Shown here: piece by piece, positions 11,263 to 21,109 of the stretch
Layout: each line of letters begins with the position of its first letter
How positions within the stretch are numbered: position 1 is the first letter of the stretch
NCBI GenBank assembly: GCA_026075535.2
Contig: AP026548.1
Span: 7,378,001-7,442,000, forward strand
Length of the DNA stretch: 64,000 bases
Direction of reading: 5' to 3'
From: Tricholoma matsutake
Lineage: Eukaryota; Basidiomycota; Agaricomycetes; Agaricales; Tricholomataceae
Program-made: the position numbers and the translations under genes
The notes under the pieces: generated by a model
What the model was told of the DNA's origin: nothing
Seen by the model: the letters and a program-made list of their open reading frames with translations, nothing else
The model's database searches: none

Positions 11263-11687
11263 TGTAAGGGGACTAGGGGGGTGCCCTGTGTGTTTCTCCT
11301 ATTTTTTACATTTGTTCTAGATTTTTCCTCACTTCATTTCCTTCTATTCTTCATTTTCTATGATTTTTCCTGATTTTATTACTAATTTCCCTTTCTATTA
11401 TGTTTGTGCATGTTGACAGTTTTATATTTAGAGGCAGAGCACCCCTTCCGACATCTACCCCTTGGTATGATGTCATTTGATGGCCTTGATCTGCCTATCT
11501 CCACCTTTTCTATTTTTAGGTTATTATTTGATTTTTGCCATCTTCACATATACTGGGCATCAGCAAAGGGATCCTTAGAGTTTTCTCTTCAGAATTCCCT
11601 TTGCTAGGTGCATCCCCAATCCCTGTAATATGTAGTATAATTTTAACTTTGGATTTCCCTTTGCTAGAGGCTGAGGTTGCCCTTATA
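11263..11687 (+). repeat. 3' LTR of CV-B
   Basis: 425 bp, TGTAAGGGG to CCTTATA, preceded by the purine-rich tract AGAGAGGGGGTGA. Followed directly by the target duplication CCTAT (11688-11692). It differs from the 5' LTR at only a few sites. Confidence 0.92.
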
Positions 11688-11692
11688 CCTAT

Positions 11693-12083
11693 TGTCTCAA
11701 TCATCTCCTGTCACCTTTGACTCCCATCACCCTTTTGTACTTTCCACACCCTATTCTCATCATTATCCTCAAAAAACTTTGAAACAACTTTGCACACACT
11801 CGAAATTCTTTGAACTTCTTTGCAAGCTTTCGCAGTTATGAGTCCGAGGTACAAGGACTTGTCTTTATAACCCAACGAACATGCCATCGAAATACAGGTT
11901 TAAGTGTGGTGCCAAATAAGCTTTCTTTTGAAAGTCAGCCCCTACAGATTTTCAAGGTCAGCAGGATCTTCCAACATGTGGATTTTGGACCCAAAGGGAA
12001 ACTAAGTCTCATGGTTCACTCCAACCACCACTCTGTCTCCACCTGCCACCACTCTCATGCAACTGCTACAACAGCACCCTAGG
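11693..12083. other. Flank of CV-B, no gene recognised
   Basis: Continuation of the locus interrupted by CV-B. It is less CpG-depleted than the element. No convincing reading frame was found. It leads directly into a canonical intron at 12084. Confidence 0.35.
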
Positions 12084-12143
12084 GTAAGTTTTTTTCCTTC
12101 ATTTTTTACTCAACTAATTAATTGTTTTTCTGTGTTATTTAAG
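12084..12143 (+). other. Spliceosomal intron in repetitive cargo unit 1
   Basis: GTAAGTTTTT donor, pyrimidine-rich body with an ACTAATTAAT branch-like box, and a TTTAAG acceptor; 60 bp, the size expected for basidiomycete introns. It is related to the introns at 13515, 20503, 21051, 21369, 26594 and 47690, which lie in similar low-complexity sequence on the other strand. Confidence 0.55.
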
Positions 12144-12575
12144 AACCAAACTCCACCTCACGAAGGGTCTCGACGCGAACCAAGCTACCACACCAGCAGC
12201 TGCCAAATCTCCCCTCCCTGTGCAAGCAGGATATGAGGGTGTTGATAAGGGTCGGGAGTGTACAGGGGGATGCCAGGAGACCCCACAAGGGGATACCCAC
12301 CTGGTGAGCACCCACAATACAACATCAGACTCAAATGAGTGCCATGTACCCAGGACAATGAGGAATAGACCCAGGACCCCATGACAACAACAAAACAAAG
12401 ATGCCAGCACCAATGCCAGCAAAGGCACCAGCACCAGTATACTCAAACAACCAGAATTGACCCTGCAGGCCTCAGCAACACCCAAACAAGGCACCGAGGT
12501 CCAACCACAGCAATGAATGACACACCACCTGCCTCCAGCCCCATGAGCAACTGCTTGTACTCTAATGGATAGTCA
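12144..12575 (+). other. Repetitive cargo unit 1 (unassigned exon-like segment)
   Basis: Low-complexity sequence rich in CAACA/CCAGCA. One plus-strand frame (12381-12572) ends with a Pro/Ser stretch followed by MSNC, the same short box (S-MSNCSWGG-like) that recurs on the opposite strand at 13128, 13197, 26402, 26738, 47345 and 47872. I do not recognise the protein; it could be non-coding repeat DNA. Confidence 0.35.
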
Positions 12576-12621
12576 AATTTTGAGTCTTAAGTTGTCAAAG
12601 TGCCTATAAAATATATTTGTG

Positions 12622-12711
12622 CAGAGTAAGAATTGAACTCAAGGCATCTTGATGAGAGTGATCACATGACAAACCAAACATGTGTGCTTAACCAGTTGAG
12701 CCACAGGAGAA
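12622..12711 (-). other. tRNA-like Pol III promoter module, antisense
   Basis: On the minus strand: an A-box TGGCTCAACTGG, then about 60 nt later a B-box-like GTTCAATTC. It is nearly the same module as 19961-20049 (minus). The acceptor stem does not pair well, so this is a tRNA-derived pseudogene or SINE-type promoter rather than a tRNA gene. Confidence 0.5.
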
Positions 12712-12789
12712 TTATTAGTTAGTAATATAAGGTTTATTCATGACACTCAAACTCACAACTCTTAACTTTTTTTGAAGTAATTAAGATCA

Positions 12790-13075
12790 AATTTTTTTAA
12801 TCAAACACATCCCTCATGTTGAATGCAAGGGAGTGGGGATGATTGTGATTACATACATAAACAAAAAATCCTCCCTCTCACAAGATGCAAGAGGGAGTTT
12901 TATTTATATACATAAAAACCTAACCCCTCACATTTGGCATGGGGGGGGAGGTAAAAACATAAAGAAAAAAATCCCTCCCCCATGCAAAATGGGGGAGGGG
13001 GGGCACAATACTAATAAATGATTAAAAGTACAAAAAACATCCCTCCCCACATGAAGTGCAGGGGAGAGGGAGGGG
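12790..13075. repeat. Array of short GC-rich hairpin units
   Basis: Four units of about 60 bp, each an imperfect hairpin made of a C-rich run (CCTCCC / CCCTCCCC) and a matching G-rich run (GGGAGGG) separated by ATGCAA-like loops and joined by AT-rich ACATAAAAA linkers. One related unit occurs in the other hAT-like copy at about 20165-20240. Confidence 0.55.
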
Positions 13076-13107
13076 ATGTGACCCTGCTGTGCTAGGTGTG
13101 TTGTCTG

Positions 13108-13240
13108 TCATTCCACCCACAATCCACCCCATGAGCAGTTGCTCATGAGGCTGGGGGTGGGTGGCTTGTCATTGTTGTCATTCCACCCATGATCCACCCC
13201 ATGAGCAGTTGCTTGTGAGGCTGGGGGTGGGTGGCTTGTC
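13108..13240. repeat. Tandem duplicate of a ~70-bp box
   Basis: Two direct copies beginning TGTCATTCCACCCA and containing CCACCCCATGAGCAGTTGCT. Read on the minus strand the box encodes SLMSNCSWGG. Single copies occur at 26402, 26738, 47345 and 47872. It is followed by a T9-G16 homopolymer junction at about 13280-13305. Confidence 0.6.
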
Positions 13241-13514
13241 GTCATTCATTGCCATTGTCCCCCATTTGGATTTCTGTTCTTTTTTTTTGGGGGGGGGGGG
13301 GGGGTTGGGGCTTGTCAGTGTGATGTGGCATGAGTACAGAGGTTGGTGGGTGCTTACTAGGCAGGTACCCCCCTTCCCCTGGAATCCCTCTGCACCCTCC
13401 TAGCCCATGTTGACAGCCTCACATCCCATTCAAATGGGGAGGGGATCAGGTGGGCATGGGCATGGGTTGCATGTTGTTTTTCATTGTGGCAGGTTGTCCC
13501 CAGTAGTATACAAC

Positions 13515-13587
13515 CTAAAAAGCAATAAAATACAATTAGTTGATTGATAAAACAAAAAGGAAAAAAGAAAAAAAAAGAAAAACTTAT
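13515..13587 (-). other. Decayed intron of cargo unit 2
   Basis: On the minus strand the sequence has the same arrangement as the intact introns at 20503 and 21051 (CCATAG before the donor, T-rich body, TTTTTAG acceptor), but the donor reads ATAAGT, a G-to-A change that should block splicing. Confidence 0.45.
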
Positions 13588-13599
13588 CTATGGCCTGAA

Positions 13600-14715
13600 T
13601 GACAGTTGTTGTTCTTTGGGCCCGCATTCTGTCCAGTCAGCTCAGCTCATTTGAAGGTGGTGGTTGTGTTTAAAGGTCCAGTCCAGTCTGGTTTTTGACT
13701 TCCAAATGGGGCAACTGGCAACCGCAACCAGTCTAGGACTGACCCAGATATTGGAGGACTGCAACTGGGCCCTTTAGGACCAGTCCTAATCGGTCCATGG
13801 ACTGAAAAAAGACTGGTTTGGACCAGTCTTTTGTCATAAAATTTATTGTGCCAAATACCCCATATGTATCTCAACAAAACCTCACATATATTATACTCAT
13901 GGATAGAGATTGTAATTCTCCATAGACTGATCCGACATTTAAGCAATTCTGTCAAGATTTGACTGAGATATGGCCAAAACTGAAAGGACATGCATTCAAG
14001 TTGTGATTTGTAGTTTGTAATTTGTAGTTTGTAGTCGCACTCATTTGGGCTGTTATATGAATAAAATCACATGGTACAGATGATTAGGTGTGTTGTTATT
14101 TTTATGATGTCATATAGCTGTAGAAAAAAAAATTATAGCTCAGGTAATAAGCAATGCAATCAAAGTTGTTCTGATACAACAAAATACTTGTACAAAAATG
14201 TTTTTGGTCATATCTCATCCAATTCTTGACCATTTTTGATAATCCAGGGACCGAAAATGAAGTAAATATGTGTGGGAGTAAGGTCCAACATACATTGGGA
14301 CAAAAGACCAGTCGCAACCAGTTTTAACTGGTTTTTCATTGGTCCTACTATATTTTTCAAAATGAAAGACCAGCAACTGGACTGAAAAAGACTGATCCAT
14401 AAATAGACCACTGGTCCAGTCCTAATCGGTCCAGTACAGTTCAGTATTAGTCTTTTTTTTGGTCCTACAGACTGGACCTTTCAAACACTAGGTGGTGGTG
14501 ATGGTGGGAGTGGGTGTGGGAGTGCTGGTGGTGGGTGCACATGCAGTGGTGGTGGTAGAGTGGAGAGGAGGAGGAGGTGGTGTTGATGATGGTGGTGGTG
14601 GTGGTTGTGAGCTGGCAGTCACATGTCATGTGGCATGCAATGCAAGTATGTGTATTCCATTAATGGCTGCAGTTAATTATGCACCTTGGTTGGGTAATAA
14701 ATGTATGTAGAGGAA
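13600..14715. other. Low-complexity and duplicated sequence, no gene recognised
   Basis: Contains many short GGACTGG/CCAGTCC repeats in both orientations (13640-13830 and 14280-14490), which can pair with each other, and a GGTGGT-rich run (14490-14620). No coding support. Confidence 0.4.
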
Positions 14716-14720
14716 TGATT

Positions 14721-14795
14721 ACTTGGTAGCTCAGTGGTTAAGTGCACTGTTATGTGTGCAGACCCAAGGTTGAGTGTTCAATTCTTGTTGTACAT
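14721..14795 (+). other. tRNA-like Pol III promoter module
   Basis: A-box TAGCTCAGTGG and B-box-like GTGTTCAATTC about 50 nt apart, in the spacing of a tRNA gene. It lies about 230 bp from the right end of the hAT-like element and points outward. The 3' stem is degenerate, so it is probably not a functional tRNA. Confidence 0.5.
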
Positions 14796-15027
14796 CAAAC
14801 TTTTATTTGGGAAAGCACATGCATTCCAGTTATTCTTATTCCAGTTAGTCCAGTCATGATGAGTCTGGTCAGATTCCAGGGATTCTGGGTGTAAATTTGA
14901 TGCTTATTCCAACTGGAATCATGCTGCATAGGGAGAACTACATACAAAAAAAATCTACCAGATTCAGAAATTCCAGAAATTCCAGTTGGAATAACTGGAA
15001 TTCAGCCAGAATAGGTGGGGAAGTGTA

Positions 15028-15504
15028 AAGTACTCATAAAACCTAGAACAACATGTTTGACTGGGTCCCAGTATGGCAGACAATGTAGTGGAGTCCACTG
15101 TACACCATTTGACTTTGCTAGAGCATTTTGGCCAGCTTTGGTTGTCTGGCTAAGCCATGCCTCTGCTTGGGCTTGCACCTGGGCACGATTATGTAGTTCC
15201 CAAGATTGCATATCAAGGTCTTCCACCTGATCTTTGGTACAGAGGCAGAAGGAACAAAACATTGTGGCACCATGTGCTAAAAAGCCACTAACCTTCCAAT
15301 TTCCCTCCAGATCAGCAATGACAGGTGCAATCTTTGCTTGCACAGGAATACCATTGGGATGTCTGGATGTAACCACATCTTGACCTGATGCAACACTATA
15401 CTTGGCAACAGAAGTAATAACAGGATCAAGAAGATGGGAAATAGTTGTAGGGTCAGGAAGATGAGGTGGAGGTGTAAGACCAACAATAAAGATATTCTCA
15501 GGTT
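15028..15504 (-). pseudogene. Tnp2/Plavaka-like transposase, C-terminal surviving part
   Basis: The minus-strand frame around 15376-15002 reads a transposase segment (PVIADLEGNWKVSGF, FCSFCLCTKDQ with a Cys pair, GVQWTPLHCLPYWDPVKHVVLGFM) of a type widespread in Agaricomycetes. It joins in sense to the part upstream of the solo LTR (15886-16446). The frame is cut at 15028 by the end of the hAT-like element; the expected next residues are absent. Family assignment (CACTA-related Plavaka/Tnp2 group) is from memory. Confidence 0.55.
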
Positions 15505-15509
15505 GATAG

Positions 15510-15885
15510 TATAAGGGGACTCGGGGGGACTCAGGGGGGGGGGGCCCTGTGTGTTTCTCCTATTTTTTATGTTTGTCCTATATTTTTCCTCACTTCATTT
15601 CCTTCTATTCTTCATTTTCTATGATTTTTCCTTATTTTATTACTAATTTCCCTTTTTATCACATTTCTGCATGTTGACAGTTTTATATTTAGAGGTGGAG
15701 CACCCCTTCCAACATCTACCCATTGGTATGATGTCATTTGGCAGCCTTGATCTGTCTATCTCTGCCTTTTCTATTTTTAGATTTTTTTTTTTTTGCAGTC
15801 TTCACATATACTGGGCATTGGCAAAGGGGTCCTCAGAATTTTCTCTTTGGATTTCCCTTTGCTAGAGGCTGAGGTTGCCCTTATA
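15510..15885 (+). mobile_element. CV-B solo LTR with 5-bp duplication
   Basis: 376-bp LTR, TATAAGG to CCTTATA (the initial TG has become TA), flanked by GATAG at 15505-15509 and 15886-15890. No internal sequence remains, so it arose by LTR-LTR recombination. It sits inside the transposase reading frame, which resumes on both sides. A G-run expansion is present near its start. Confidence 0.92.
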
Positions 15886-16446
15886 GATAGTGGAGATTGA
15901 AAGGTAATAAAGCAAAATTGCACCACAAGATACCTTTTGACCTATATATAATATTATTAGCTGTTGATGTATACTTTCTTCTAACAACTTTCCAGCAATC
16001 TTCTTTGTGTAAGGGTTGTACCAATCAACATAAATTCCAAAGAGTAAATGATAGGGAGACTGGAAAAAGCCTAGAATATCATTCCAAGCAGGGCTACCTT
16101 GGATATCATTGATATTGTCACCAAATACAGCTGGAGGATGATTTATATGGTGGTGATAAGTCTTGTGAAGGGAGTATTCTATGATCTGGTGAGACAAAAA
16201 AAATTGAAGCCAAGAATCAAATGACTGTGTACTGTATAGCTGACATGGAACCCATTTGGGGCTATTCTGGGTATTCTGAATTTTCCAGAGATTTGTAGTG
16301 CAGGCATGTGATCTTGGAGATTCCTTCCACTGACATTTCCAAAGAATTGGATGAGGGAAGAGGGAAAAGCACTGGGGGCAGCATGCTGTCTGGATGATCT
16401 CTGGTTCAGGGCAGTGAAGCTGATAGGCTGTATGAACATCATGAGG
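15886..16446 (-). pseudogene. Tnp2/Plavaka-like transposase, middle part
   Basis: A long minus-strand frame contains LHCPEPEIIQTACCPQCFSLFPHP (Cys-rich), CQWKESPRSHAC, WVPCQLYSTQSFDSWLQFFLS and NPYTKKIAGK. This is the N-terminal half of the transposase whose remainder is at 15028-15504. The reading frame is open over about 200 codons, which is long for such a decayed region. It is interrupted on the left by the solo LTR and on the right by a MITE at 16456. Confidence 0.55.
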
Positions 16447-16455
16447 AAGTTTGAC

Positions 16456-16973
16456 ATTACACAAGAGGCAGAGCAATATATTACCCTGGAGAATATGTTG
16501 GGAATAATAGGGAAAAATAAAAGGAACCATCAGTAAAGAGATGTTGTTTTTCCCACACTTTTCTCTTTGCTCTTGCTCAGCAAAAATAACTCATCCATTC
16601 CTGGGAGAAAATCAGGTGAAGATGGAGGGGAAATATATCCTTTTTCCCACATTTTCTCTATATCTGGTGAAAATAACATTTTTTCTCCTGACTTCTACAA
16701 TTTTTTCACCTAGAAACAGATTAGTTATTTTTCCACAGAGAAAAAAGTGGGAATATGTGGGAAAATGACCTTTTCCCCCCTAATGTTCACAAGTTTTTCT
16801 CCTGGAAACAGATTAGTTGTTTTCCTGTAGCAACCAAAAGGACAAAGTGTGGGAAAATAACATATTTTTTCTGATGGTTCCTTTTATTTTTCCCCAGTGA
16901 AAAAGTGTCTCTTTCTCCCATTATTCCCAACATTTTCTCCAGGGTAATATATTGCTCTGCCTCCTGTGTTAGA
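16456..16973. mobile_element. 518-bp MITE with ~50-bp terminal inverted repeats and 9-bp duplication
   Basis: The ends are inverted copies: ATTACACAAGAGGCAGAGCA at the left, and the reverse complement of the right end reads (CTA)ACACAGGAGGCAGAGCA, continuing for about 50 bp through TATATTACCCTGGAGAA and ATGTTGGGAATAAT. It is flanked by the direct 9-bp repeat AAGTTTGAC (16447-16455 and 16974-16982). Nine-base duplications with long inverted repeats suggest a Mutator-like origin; hAT is the alternative. Internally it repeats TTTTCCCACA-type motifs. It is inserted in the transposase gene. Confidence 0.75.
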
Positions 16974-16982
16974 AAGTTTGAC

Positions 16983-17358
16983 AGCAAATCCTGTTGACAT
17001 CAAAGCTAATGCCAACAAGATAAAGAGTTGTGGAGATGATAACCTGAATGGCTTGTAGAACTTTGTTGGTGACAGCACAACTCACACTAGCTCTACTGTG
17101 GAGCCAGATGACAAGAAGGCAGACAATCTTTATAATAAGTGTAGCAGAAAAGTTGAATGTGTACAATATTTTTCAATTAATTCTTATAGAAACAATTTAG
17201 CACTTACCTGTTGGAGAATTGGAAGCTGTAGATTTTTTTGCTGATGAACTTGGGGATGATGGTGGCTTCCATTTTGCTGAGGGAGGCTGTTTATCCTGTT
17301 TCTCATGCATCAAATGAGTTGGACCACTAAACAGACTGTCCTGGTTGTTCAACACCAT
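16983..17358 (-). pseudogene. Tnp2/Plavaka-like transposase, N-terminal exons
   Basis: A candidate first exon runs from ATG at 17356-17358 to a GTAAGT donor at 17202-17207 (MVLNNQDSLFSGP.., Lys/Ser/Pro-rich). After an intron of about 85 nt, a second exon reads IVCLLVIWLHSRASVSCAVTNKV, then a hydrophobic FILLALALMSTGFAVKL that would join LPHDVHTAYQL beyond the MITE. At least one frameshift lies between the two segments. Confidence 0.45.
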
Positions 17359-18126
17359 GGATGGAGACAGTTTTCATGCTGCAAACTGTGCATGTACATA
17401 TAACTGAAGGCATTGTTGAGTGAAAGAGGAATGGAATGGAAGAAAGAAGTATTCAGATGGTACTAATTGCTACTCCATATTTATGTGAAGTATGTAACCT
17501 AGTAACAAGAATAATACAACAAAAGTTGTCACACCACTCGCACCACATGATTGATAACTTAGTGATGATCACAAGGCAATATTACATAATTACTGATTCA
17601 GGCACTGTCAACTGCCATACCCACTGCCTCAAAGGCAGTTGAAACTCAACTGCCCTAGATTTTGCCCATGGTGTAGGTGGAACACACTAAGTGAAAGGGG
17701 TCAGAAAGGACTTGGCCTCAACTTATAAGAAGTTGTGCCCTTCTCCTCATCAAGTGTCCTAATTTCAAGACAAGGGTAAAGGAAGAGATTATGGGTTCCA
17801 GAGGTTTTCCAGAGGAGAATGAGATAGAATTTTAAGTGAGAGTTAGAACAAGACTTTGAGTTGACTTGGTTGATTTACAAACTGTCTAATACAAGATGGA
17901 AATAGCTAAGTTAAATACTAAGGTCCAGAAGCAACAGGAATTTCTGAGGCAGTGATAGCTAGTAACCAGACTCCTGAGGCAATGACCTAGCTGTTTTGTC
18001 ATAATTGAAATAAGGGAATTTCATCTCCAGGCTGTGCTCCAGATAGGAGGTGAGCTGTGCTTCAAGGCAGCTGGAAAAATTGGCAGAGATGATCAGAAAT
18101 CTGGTCAGAGGAATTGGGTCTTGACA
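17359..18126. other. No gene recognised
   Basis: AT-rich non-coding sequence. Short open frames only. Confidence 0.4.
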
Positions 18127-18201
18127 TTGCCCTGACACAATTTTCAACAAAGGTTTTGTGCTGTGCCTGTCATATGATTGTGGAAATTGCCAAATTAGTT
18201 A

Positions 18202-18534
18202 GCAGCAAGTTTTGTAAGAAATTCCCAAAGTCTCAGTTGGCATTTCCATCAAGTCCAACAAATGTTGCGCTGCCAGAATTCCTTGTGCTTGTCAACCACA
18301 ATGATGAGCTCATCTTTTTGCTTTTTTACTAGTCTCACAAGATTCCATTGACAGATTTCTTTCAGAAGTTTGTATTCTTCCTTACATGTATAGATTTAAA
18401 GCTATTTCATGTAAGACTAGTGAAACAGCAAAAAAGATGAGTTCATCATTGTGGATGATGAGCACAAGGAATTCCATGGCAATGCAACATTCATCAGACT
18501 TGAGACTTCAGGAATTTCTCTCAAACCTTGCTAC
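18202..18534. mobile_element. 333-bp MITE with TA duplication (Tc1/mariner type)
   Basis: Long imperfect inverted repeats of about 130 bp: the left end starts GCAGCAAGTTTTG, and the reverse complement of the right end starts GTAGCAAGGTTTG. The inner arms pair GGAATTCCTTGTGC with GCACAAGGAATTCC and ATGAGCTCATC with GATGAGTTCAT. It is flanked by TA (18200-18201, 18535-18536). The paralogous sequence at 331-345 lacks the element and has a single TA at 338-339, directly showing the empty site. Confidence 0.85.
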
Positions 18535-18599
18535 TAAGATAGTTGTCATTCATACTTGATGAGATCAGGTGATGTTACTTTTAATGTGATGCATCACAT

Positions 18600-19147
18600 G
18601 TATGAACATCAAAATTATGTGCATCAACATGCTTGAAGTCAATCTCACAAAGAGTCTGGAACAAATATCATTATTGGTACAGTATTAAGTAGATATAATA
18701 TTTGTTCTATCAAAAGAAGTCAGAAGCATCTTAGGAATAACATGGTGACCTTTGTATTTCTTACATGTCCATCAGGTTCTTCATTGTTGTCATCCAAGTC
18801 ATCATTGCCTTGTGTCTGCAGTGCTGTCTGGTTCAGTTTCAGCCATGTCAACATCCAGTGTTGCCATGGATCCATCAATCCCAGTGTCATTGGTGAGTGG
18901 TTCTCCCACACCCTGTTCCATATGCAATCCATTCAGTGCATTCACAACAGCCATTTTTCACATCATTTTTCAGTCCATTTGGATCATTCTTCTGCCAAAC
19001 ACCCAAAAATGATCCAAAAATGAAGCTGAAAATGAGCCAAAAATAGCCCAAAAATAGCTATTGTGAACAACCCTATTCTTGCATTCAGTAGGGGTAATAG
19101 GGAATCCTGAAGTTCTGCCAGTTAATCTCAGCATTACTTCACATGGC
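18600..19147. other. No gene recognised
   Basis: Contains an unremarkable open stretch around 18742-19023 without a recognisable domain. It ends at the CV-A LTR. Confidence 0.35.
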
Positions 19148-19552
19148 TGTTAGGGCGACACCCACTATCTGCTAGCTAAGACCATGCAGGTTCTCTCTAC
19201 AAGAAGGGGGTGGGATGTGCGCATGTAATGGGGAAATTGATGGTTTTGATGCAAGGGGTTATTAATAGAATAGTTGGTTGAGAAAGGCATTTTGCACCAC
19301 AAGTATAGGTGGAATACCTAAGAGAACACAACTGGGGTAGGTGTATTCAAGGTTTATATACTATGTTACATATATTGTACATTGTTGCTACCAATGTGTG
19401 CATACATGCGTTATACATTGATGCATGTGAAATATTTGATTGACATGTGACTCATTGATGTTTGGAGTGGTCACATGCAGTGTCATGTAGCATAATTTGA
19501 CATAATAAAATAAAAATGAAATTCTATTAGGTAATGGGGCTGTTTCCTAACA
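19148..19552 (-). repeat. 3' LTR of CV-A fragment copy 3
   Basis: A 405-bp LTR in reverse orientation (TGTTAGGGCG to TTTCCTAACA on the plus strand). On the minus strand it follows the purine tract (plus-strand TTACCCCCCTTTT at 19553). CV-A LTR features (TATATA box, AGTTGTGTTCT region) are recognisable but mutated. Confidence 0.88.
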
Positions 19553-19700
19553 TTACCCCCCTTTTATGCCTCAACTTCCAGGCAAGAAAATATTGTATCT
19601 GTCCCCTCCATGAAATTTTGGTAAGGCCAGAATTTCATCCCCTCATACACCATTCTCGAAATGTGACACAGAGCATTTGGATTATGTTTAAAGAACTGTG
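19553..19700 (-). pseudogene. Chromodomain end of CV-A copy 3
   Basis: On the minus strand the frame corresponds to the segment at 52274-52460 of the complete element (the C-terminus after the chromodomain). It is cut by the hAT-like element at 19710 and resumes at 22033 with MEFLIKWKNYTDKNNLWEP, the chromodomain core. Confidence 0.75.
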
Positions 19701-19960
19701 CAATTGCATCAGAACTTTACACTCCCCCACAGAGTCCTGGAGGAATCCTGGTAGTCCTACCAGGGAGACCAGGAATCCTCCAGAAATCCAGTAGGACTCA
19801 CCAGGACTCACCAGGAATCCAGTGGGACTTACCAGGATTCCTAGTATATTGCAGTACCTAAAGTCAAACCATAATTAATGAAAAGTCAATTTGATATCTT
19901 ATGAGTTTCAAGTGCTTCAGACTTCATGAATTTCACAAAATACCTACAAAACAGATGTGT

Positions 19961-20049
19961 TCAGAGCAGGGATTGAACTGCAGACCTCATTATCAGGGAT
20001 CATATGACAAACCAAACAAGTGTGCTCAACCAGTTGAGCCACAGGAGAA
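19961..20049 (-). other. tRNA-like Pol III promoter module, left end
   Basis: On the minus strand: A-box TGGCTCAACTGG (a perfect match to TRGYNNARNNGG), then B-box-like AGTTCAATCCC about 60 nt further on. It lies about 250 bp from the element's left end and points outward. It is shared with 12622-12711. Confidence 0.55.
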
Positions 20050-20273
20050 TTATTGGTTATCACTATAAGGTTTATTTATGATTCAAACTAAAATTCAAAT
20101 ATTTGTTTATCTTTGAGAAAGGCCATTTTATTAAAATGGAAAAATTAACTATAGCCCTTGCGTCTTGCATGAGGGGGCCAGAAATAATATGAATTACAAA
20201 TAATAATAAAAACTGCTCCCCACACAATATGTGGGGGAGGGGACTGGGGATGCAGCATGGTCCAGGGTATGTC

Positions 20274-20443
20274 ATTGTCATGGGTGTGCCATTGTCATGG
20301 GTGTGTCATTGTCATGGGTGTGCCATTGTCATGGGTGTGCCATTGTCATGGGTGTGCCATTGTCATGGGTGTGCCATTGTCATGGGTGTGCCATTGTCAT
20401 GGGTGTGCCATTGTTGTGGGTGTGCCATTGTCATAGGTGTGCT
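20274..20443. repeat. 17-bp minisatellite, 10 copies
   Basis: Ten tandem copies of ATTGTCATGGGTGTGCC; copies 2, 9 and 10 carry single or few changes. Seventeen is not a multiple of three, so any translated product would cycle through frames; the long open frame here is a by-product of the repeat. Confidence 0.93.
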
Positions 20444-20502
20444 GTCTTGGTGCATTGTCATGGGTCTGGGTGGTCATTGCTGTTGTCATGTTTTATCTAA
20501 AT

Positions 20503-20548
20503 CTTTTGTTAGTAATGAAAAAATGAAATTAGATAAAAAAAAACTTAC
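20503..20548 (-). other. Intron 3 of hAT-borne cargo
   Basis: Minus strand: CCATAG then donor GTAAGTTTTT, T-rich body, a CTAAC branch box and acceptor AAAAG; 46 bp. Confidence 0.55.
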
Positions 20549-21050
20549 CTATGGCATCTCTTGGGCCCTATTTTGTCGCTGCCTGCATTGTCCCATCTTC
20601 ATTGTCCCATCTTCATTGTCCCCCACCCCCACCACCATTGTTGTATATTCATTGTCCCCATTCCTTTTGTGCCCTGTGTGCCTGTTGTCACCCTTGGTGC
20701 TCATCATGGTGCTCCCCACTCCTGGGGCTGCTGTCCTTGGTGTTCCACATTGTGTGGTTCCTGTTGTTCAGGTCCTGGTGGTCCACATCTGTCTTCATGC
20801 TGGTTCCAATTGTACTGGGCTCTCCATGGCATCTCATCAATGTGGTGGCAGGTGTGGGCTGTCAGGAGAGGCGGGGCAGTTGGTGGAGGTGATAGAGGGG
20901 TGGTGGTGGTTGGTGCTTACCTGGAGTGGGCAGCGCCACTCCCTCTTCAAGTGGTTTGCATCCTTGTTTCACATTTTGCTTTTGTTTGCCACCACCTTTT
21001 GGTGTTTGCTGTTCCTGGTAGCCATCACCATTGCCATCGTAGTCAGTAGC
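20549..21050 (-). other. Exon-like cargo between introns 3 and 2 (unassigned)
   Basis: About 500 bp rich in GACAATG/CCAAC on the minus strand. No recognised domain, and no single frame is convincingly conserved. It lies between two canonical introns, which is the main reason to treat it as transcribed. Confidence 0.3.
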
Positions 21051-21109
21051 CTTAAAAATAGTTGTCAGTAATTGAAAAAAAAAAATAAGACAAGAAGAAA
21101 AAAACTTAC
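21051..21109 (-). other. Intron 2 of hAT-borne cargo
   Basis: Minus strand: donor GTAAGTTTTT after CCATAG, T-rich body, acceptor TTTTTAAG; 59 bp. The exonic side of the donor is a near-perfect palindrome centred on GTCGAC (21117-21141). Confidence 0.55.

Larger units (their letters stand above)
5732..11687 (+). mobile_element. Complete chromovirus CV-B (LTR-flanked Ty3/gypsy)
   Basis: A full-structure element of 5956 bp with LTRs at 5732-6157 and 11263-11687, flanked by the identical 5-bp target duplication CCTAT (5727-5731 and 11688-11692). Between the LTRs, in order: a self-complementary primer site, Gag with a CCHC-like knuckle, protease, RT, RNase H, integrase and a C-terminal chromodomain, then a purine tract (11249-11262). 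All coding parts carry stops or frame breaks, several of them TGA where relatives have CGA. Solo LTRs of the same family are at 15510-15885 and 40640-41065. Integrase plus chromodomain identifies it as a chromovirus, which typically targets heterochromatin. Confidence 0.93.
12580..15027. mobile_element. hAT-like non-autonomous element, copy 2 (left end uncertain)
   Basis: This has the same architecture as the element at 19710-22023: a minus-strand tRNA-like module on the left (12622-12711), hairpin and low-complexity cargo in the middle, a plus-strand tRNA-like module on the right (14721-14795), subterminal ATTCCAG/CTGGAAT repeats, and a right end GGGGAAGTGTAAAG matching the terminal repeat GGGGAGTGTAAAG of the other copy. 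The right end abuts the Tnp2-like transposase reading frame, which is cut there. I could not find the matching left terminal repeat or target duplication, so the left coordinate is approximate. Confidence 0.5.

Noticed and set aside
14721..14795. Functional tRNA gene
   Set aside because: A and B boxes are present, but the acceptor and anticodon stems do not pair convincingly; the same holds for 12622, 19961 and 21677.
20229..21071. A 280-codon plus-strand open frame
   Set aside because: It is generated by the 17-bp repeat and low-complexity DNA; introns in this region are on the opposite strand, and no domain is visible.
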